Shown piece after piece: positions 6,418 to 6,977 of a DNA stretch of 6,977 bases; position 1 is the stretch's first letter; each line of letters opens with the position of its first letter. The stretch comes from WFTC01 sp047635955 (GTDB lineage Bacteria > Patescibacteriota > Gracilibacteria > UBA1369 > 2-02-FULL-48-14), in contig JBLIGW010000055.1 of assembly GCA_047635955.1 (NCBI GenBank), forward strand, positions 1 through 6,977, written 5' to 3'. The notes under the pieces are model-generated. The model was not told where the DNA came from. It was given only the letters and a program-made list of their open reading frames with translations, and did not search any database. The position numbers and the translations under genes are program-made.

Positions 6418-6423
6418 TATAAA
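6418..6423 (+). promoter_or_regulatory. Possible -10 box abutting rpsA start
   Basis: TATAAA (5 of 6 against TATAAT) ends one base before the first rpsA ATG at 6425. Only 24 nt separate the clpC terminator T-run from that ATG, so a promoter for rpsA has to sit here or overlap the terminator. No good -35 is present at 16-18 nt upstream, where the T-run lies. Transcription from this box would begin near 6430, inside the annotated reading frame. Confidence 0.35.
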
Positions 6424-6424
6424 T

Positions 6425-6977
6425 ATGTCTAATTCTACGTTCGTAGATATGGATCAACTAATGCAAGACTCACCCGTCTTGACTCTTCCCGAACCTGGTG
6501 ATTTGGTTAAGGGTAATGTTGTTTCCATTGATAAAAGCTCAATCATCGTCGACCTTGATGGAGTTTTAACTGGTATCGTTGCAGGTCGTGAAATGAAAGA
6601 CGCCATGAATTCAGCTTCAGAGCTGTCTGAAGGTGACGAAATTGTTACTTGTGTACTTGAAACTGAAAATGATGACGGTCTCGTTATCCTTTCTCTTCGA
6701 CGTGCTAGCCAAGAAAAAACTTGGGAACGGTTCCTCAATGCTTACGAAAATGACGAAGCTATTGAAGTTATACCTAAAGAAGCGAATAAAGGAGGACTTC
6801 TTCTTAACGCTGATGGGATCAAAGGATTTATTCCAGTATCTCAACTTGCACCACTCAACTACCCACGTGTTAACGGAGCTGATTCAGCTAAGATTCTTGC
6901 TCGACTTGGTAAACTCGTTGATAGAAAGTTCCTTGTTAAAATTATTAGTATCGACAAAGAAAACGGGAAACTTATTC
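6425..6977 (+). CDS. rpsA: 30S ribosomal protein S1 (partial, 3' end missing)
   Basis: The frame is open from ATG 6425 to the window edge: 184 codons, no stop. S1 binds mRNA on the 30S subunit and helps initiation, notably on mRNAs without a Shine-Dalgarno, which fits this window's leaders. Residues about 25-93 form a first S1 (OB-fold) domain: GDLVKGNVVSI, then LTGIVAGREM, then LSEGDEIVTCVLE and ILSLRRAS. After a short helix-like segment (EKTWERF) a second domain starts near 111, with NKGGLLLNADGIKGFIPVSQL (121-141), and is cut off near 184. This arrangement matches bacterial S1, which usually has four to six such domains. The start is uncertain: in-frame ATGs also lie at 6449 and 6461, and the conserved part begins only near residue 18, so either would keep the whole domain. 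No Shine-Dalgarno precedes any of them. Confidence 0.92.
   Translation, partial: MSNSTFVDMDQLMQDSPVLTLPEPGDLVKGNVVSIDKSSIIVDLDGVLTGIVAGREMKDAMNSASELSEGDEIVTCVLETENDDGLVILSLRRASQEKTWERFLNAYENDEAIEVIPKEANKGGLLLNADGIKGFIPVSQLAPLNYPRVNGADSAKILARLGKLVDRKFLVKIISIDKENGKLI

Overview
The window looks like ordinary chromosome from a small-genome, fermentative-type bacterium, most likely a member of the Candidate Phyla Radiation (Patescibacteria). That placement is inference. It rests on the style of the ribosomal protein S1 N-terminus, a lipoprotein built from modules I associate with this group, tight gene packing, and the absence of any recognisable Shine-Dalgarno sequence in front of the protein starts. 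TGA acts as a normal stop codon: it ends both the CPBP protease gene and ruvB. This argues against the TGA=Gly code of Gracilibacteria/Absconditabacteria.

Left part (1-1151, minus strand). A CPBP-family membrane protease gene (332-1099) is followed 16 nt after its stop by tRNA-Arg(UCU) (240-315, CCA encoded). The tRNA is followed by a terminator-like hairpin (212-234). The remaining 200 bases to the window edge hold no convincing gene. They are packed with short perfect hairpins of differing sequence, several with exactly 4-nt loops. The hairpin just after the tRNA can extend outward and pair with the tRNA's own CCA end. This is the least explained part of the window.

Middle part (1170-3478, plus strand). 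ruvB, the Holliday-junction branch-migration motor, overlaps by ATGA a gene for a 425-residue lipoprotein. The lipoprotein has an N-terminal beta-rich module and two copies of a module with a 'YPxxW' core, separated by a Glu-rich linker. ruvB and the CPBP gene diverge from a 70-bp spacer, and both appear to start with TTG.

Right part (3479-6977, plus strand). clpC, the Hsp100 unfoldase partner of ClpP, has a strong-looking promoter and a leader of about 115 nt that contains a 17-codon ORF and two hairpins. A strong intrinsic terminator follows clpC. After only 24 nt rpsA (ribosomal protein S1) begins; it runs off the right edge.

The genes are mainly housekeeping (recombination repair, protein quality control, translation). 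No defence system, CRISPR array, insertion sequence or prophage is visible. The points of interest are noncoding: the hairpin field beside the tRNA, the clpC leader, and the compressed rpsA start.
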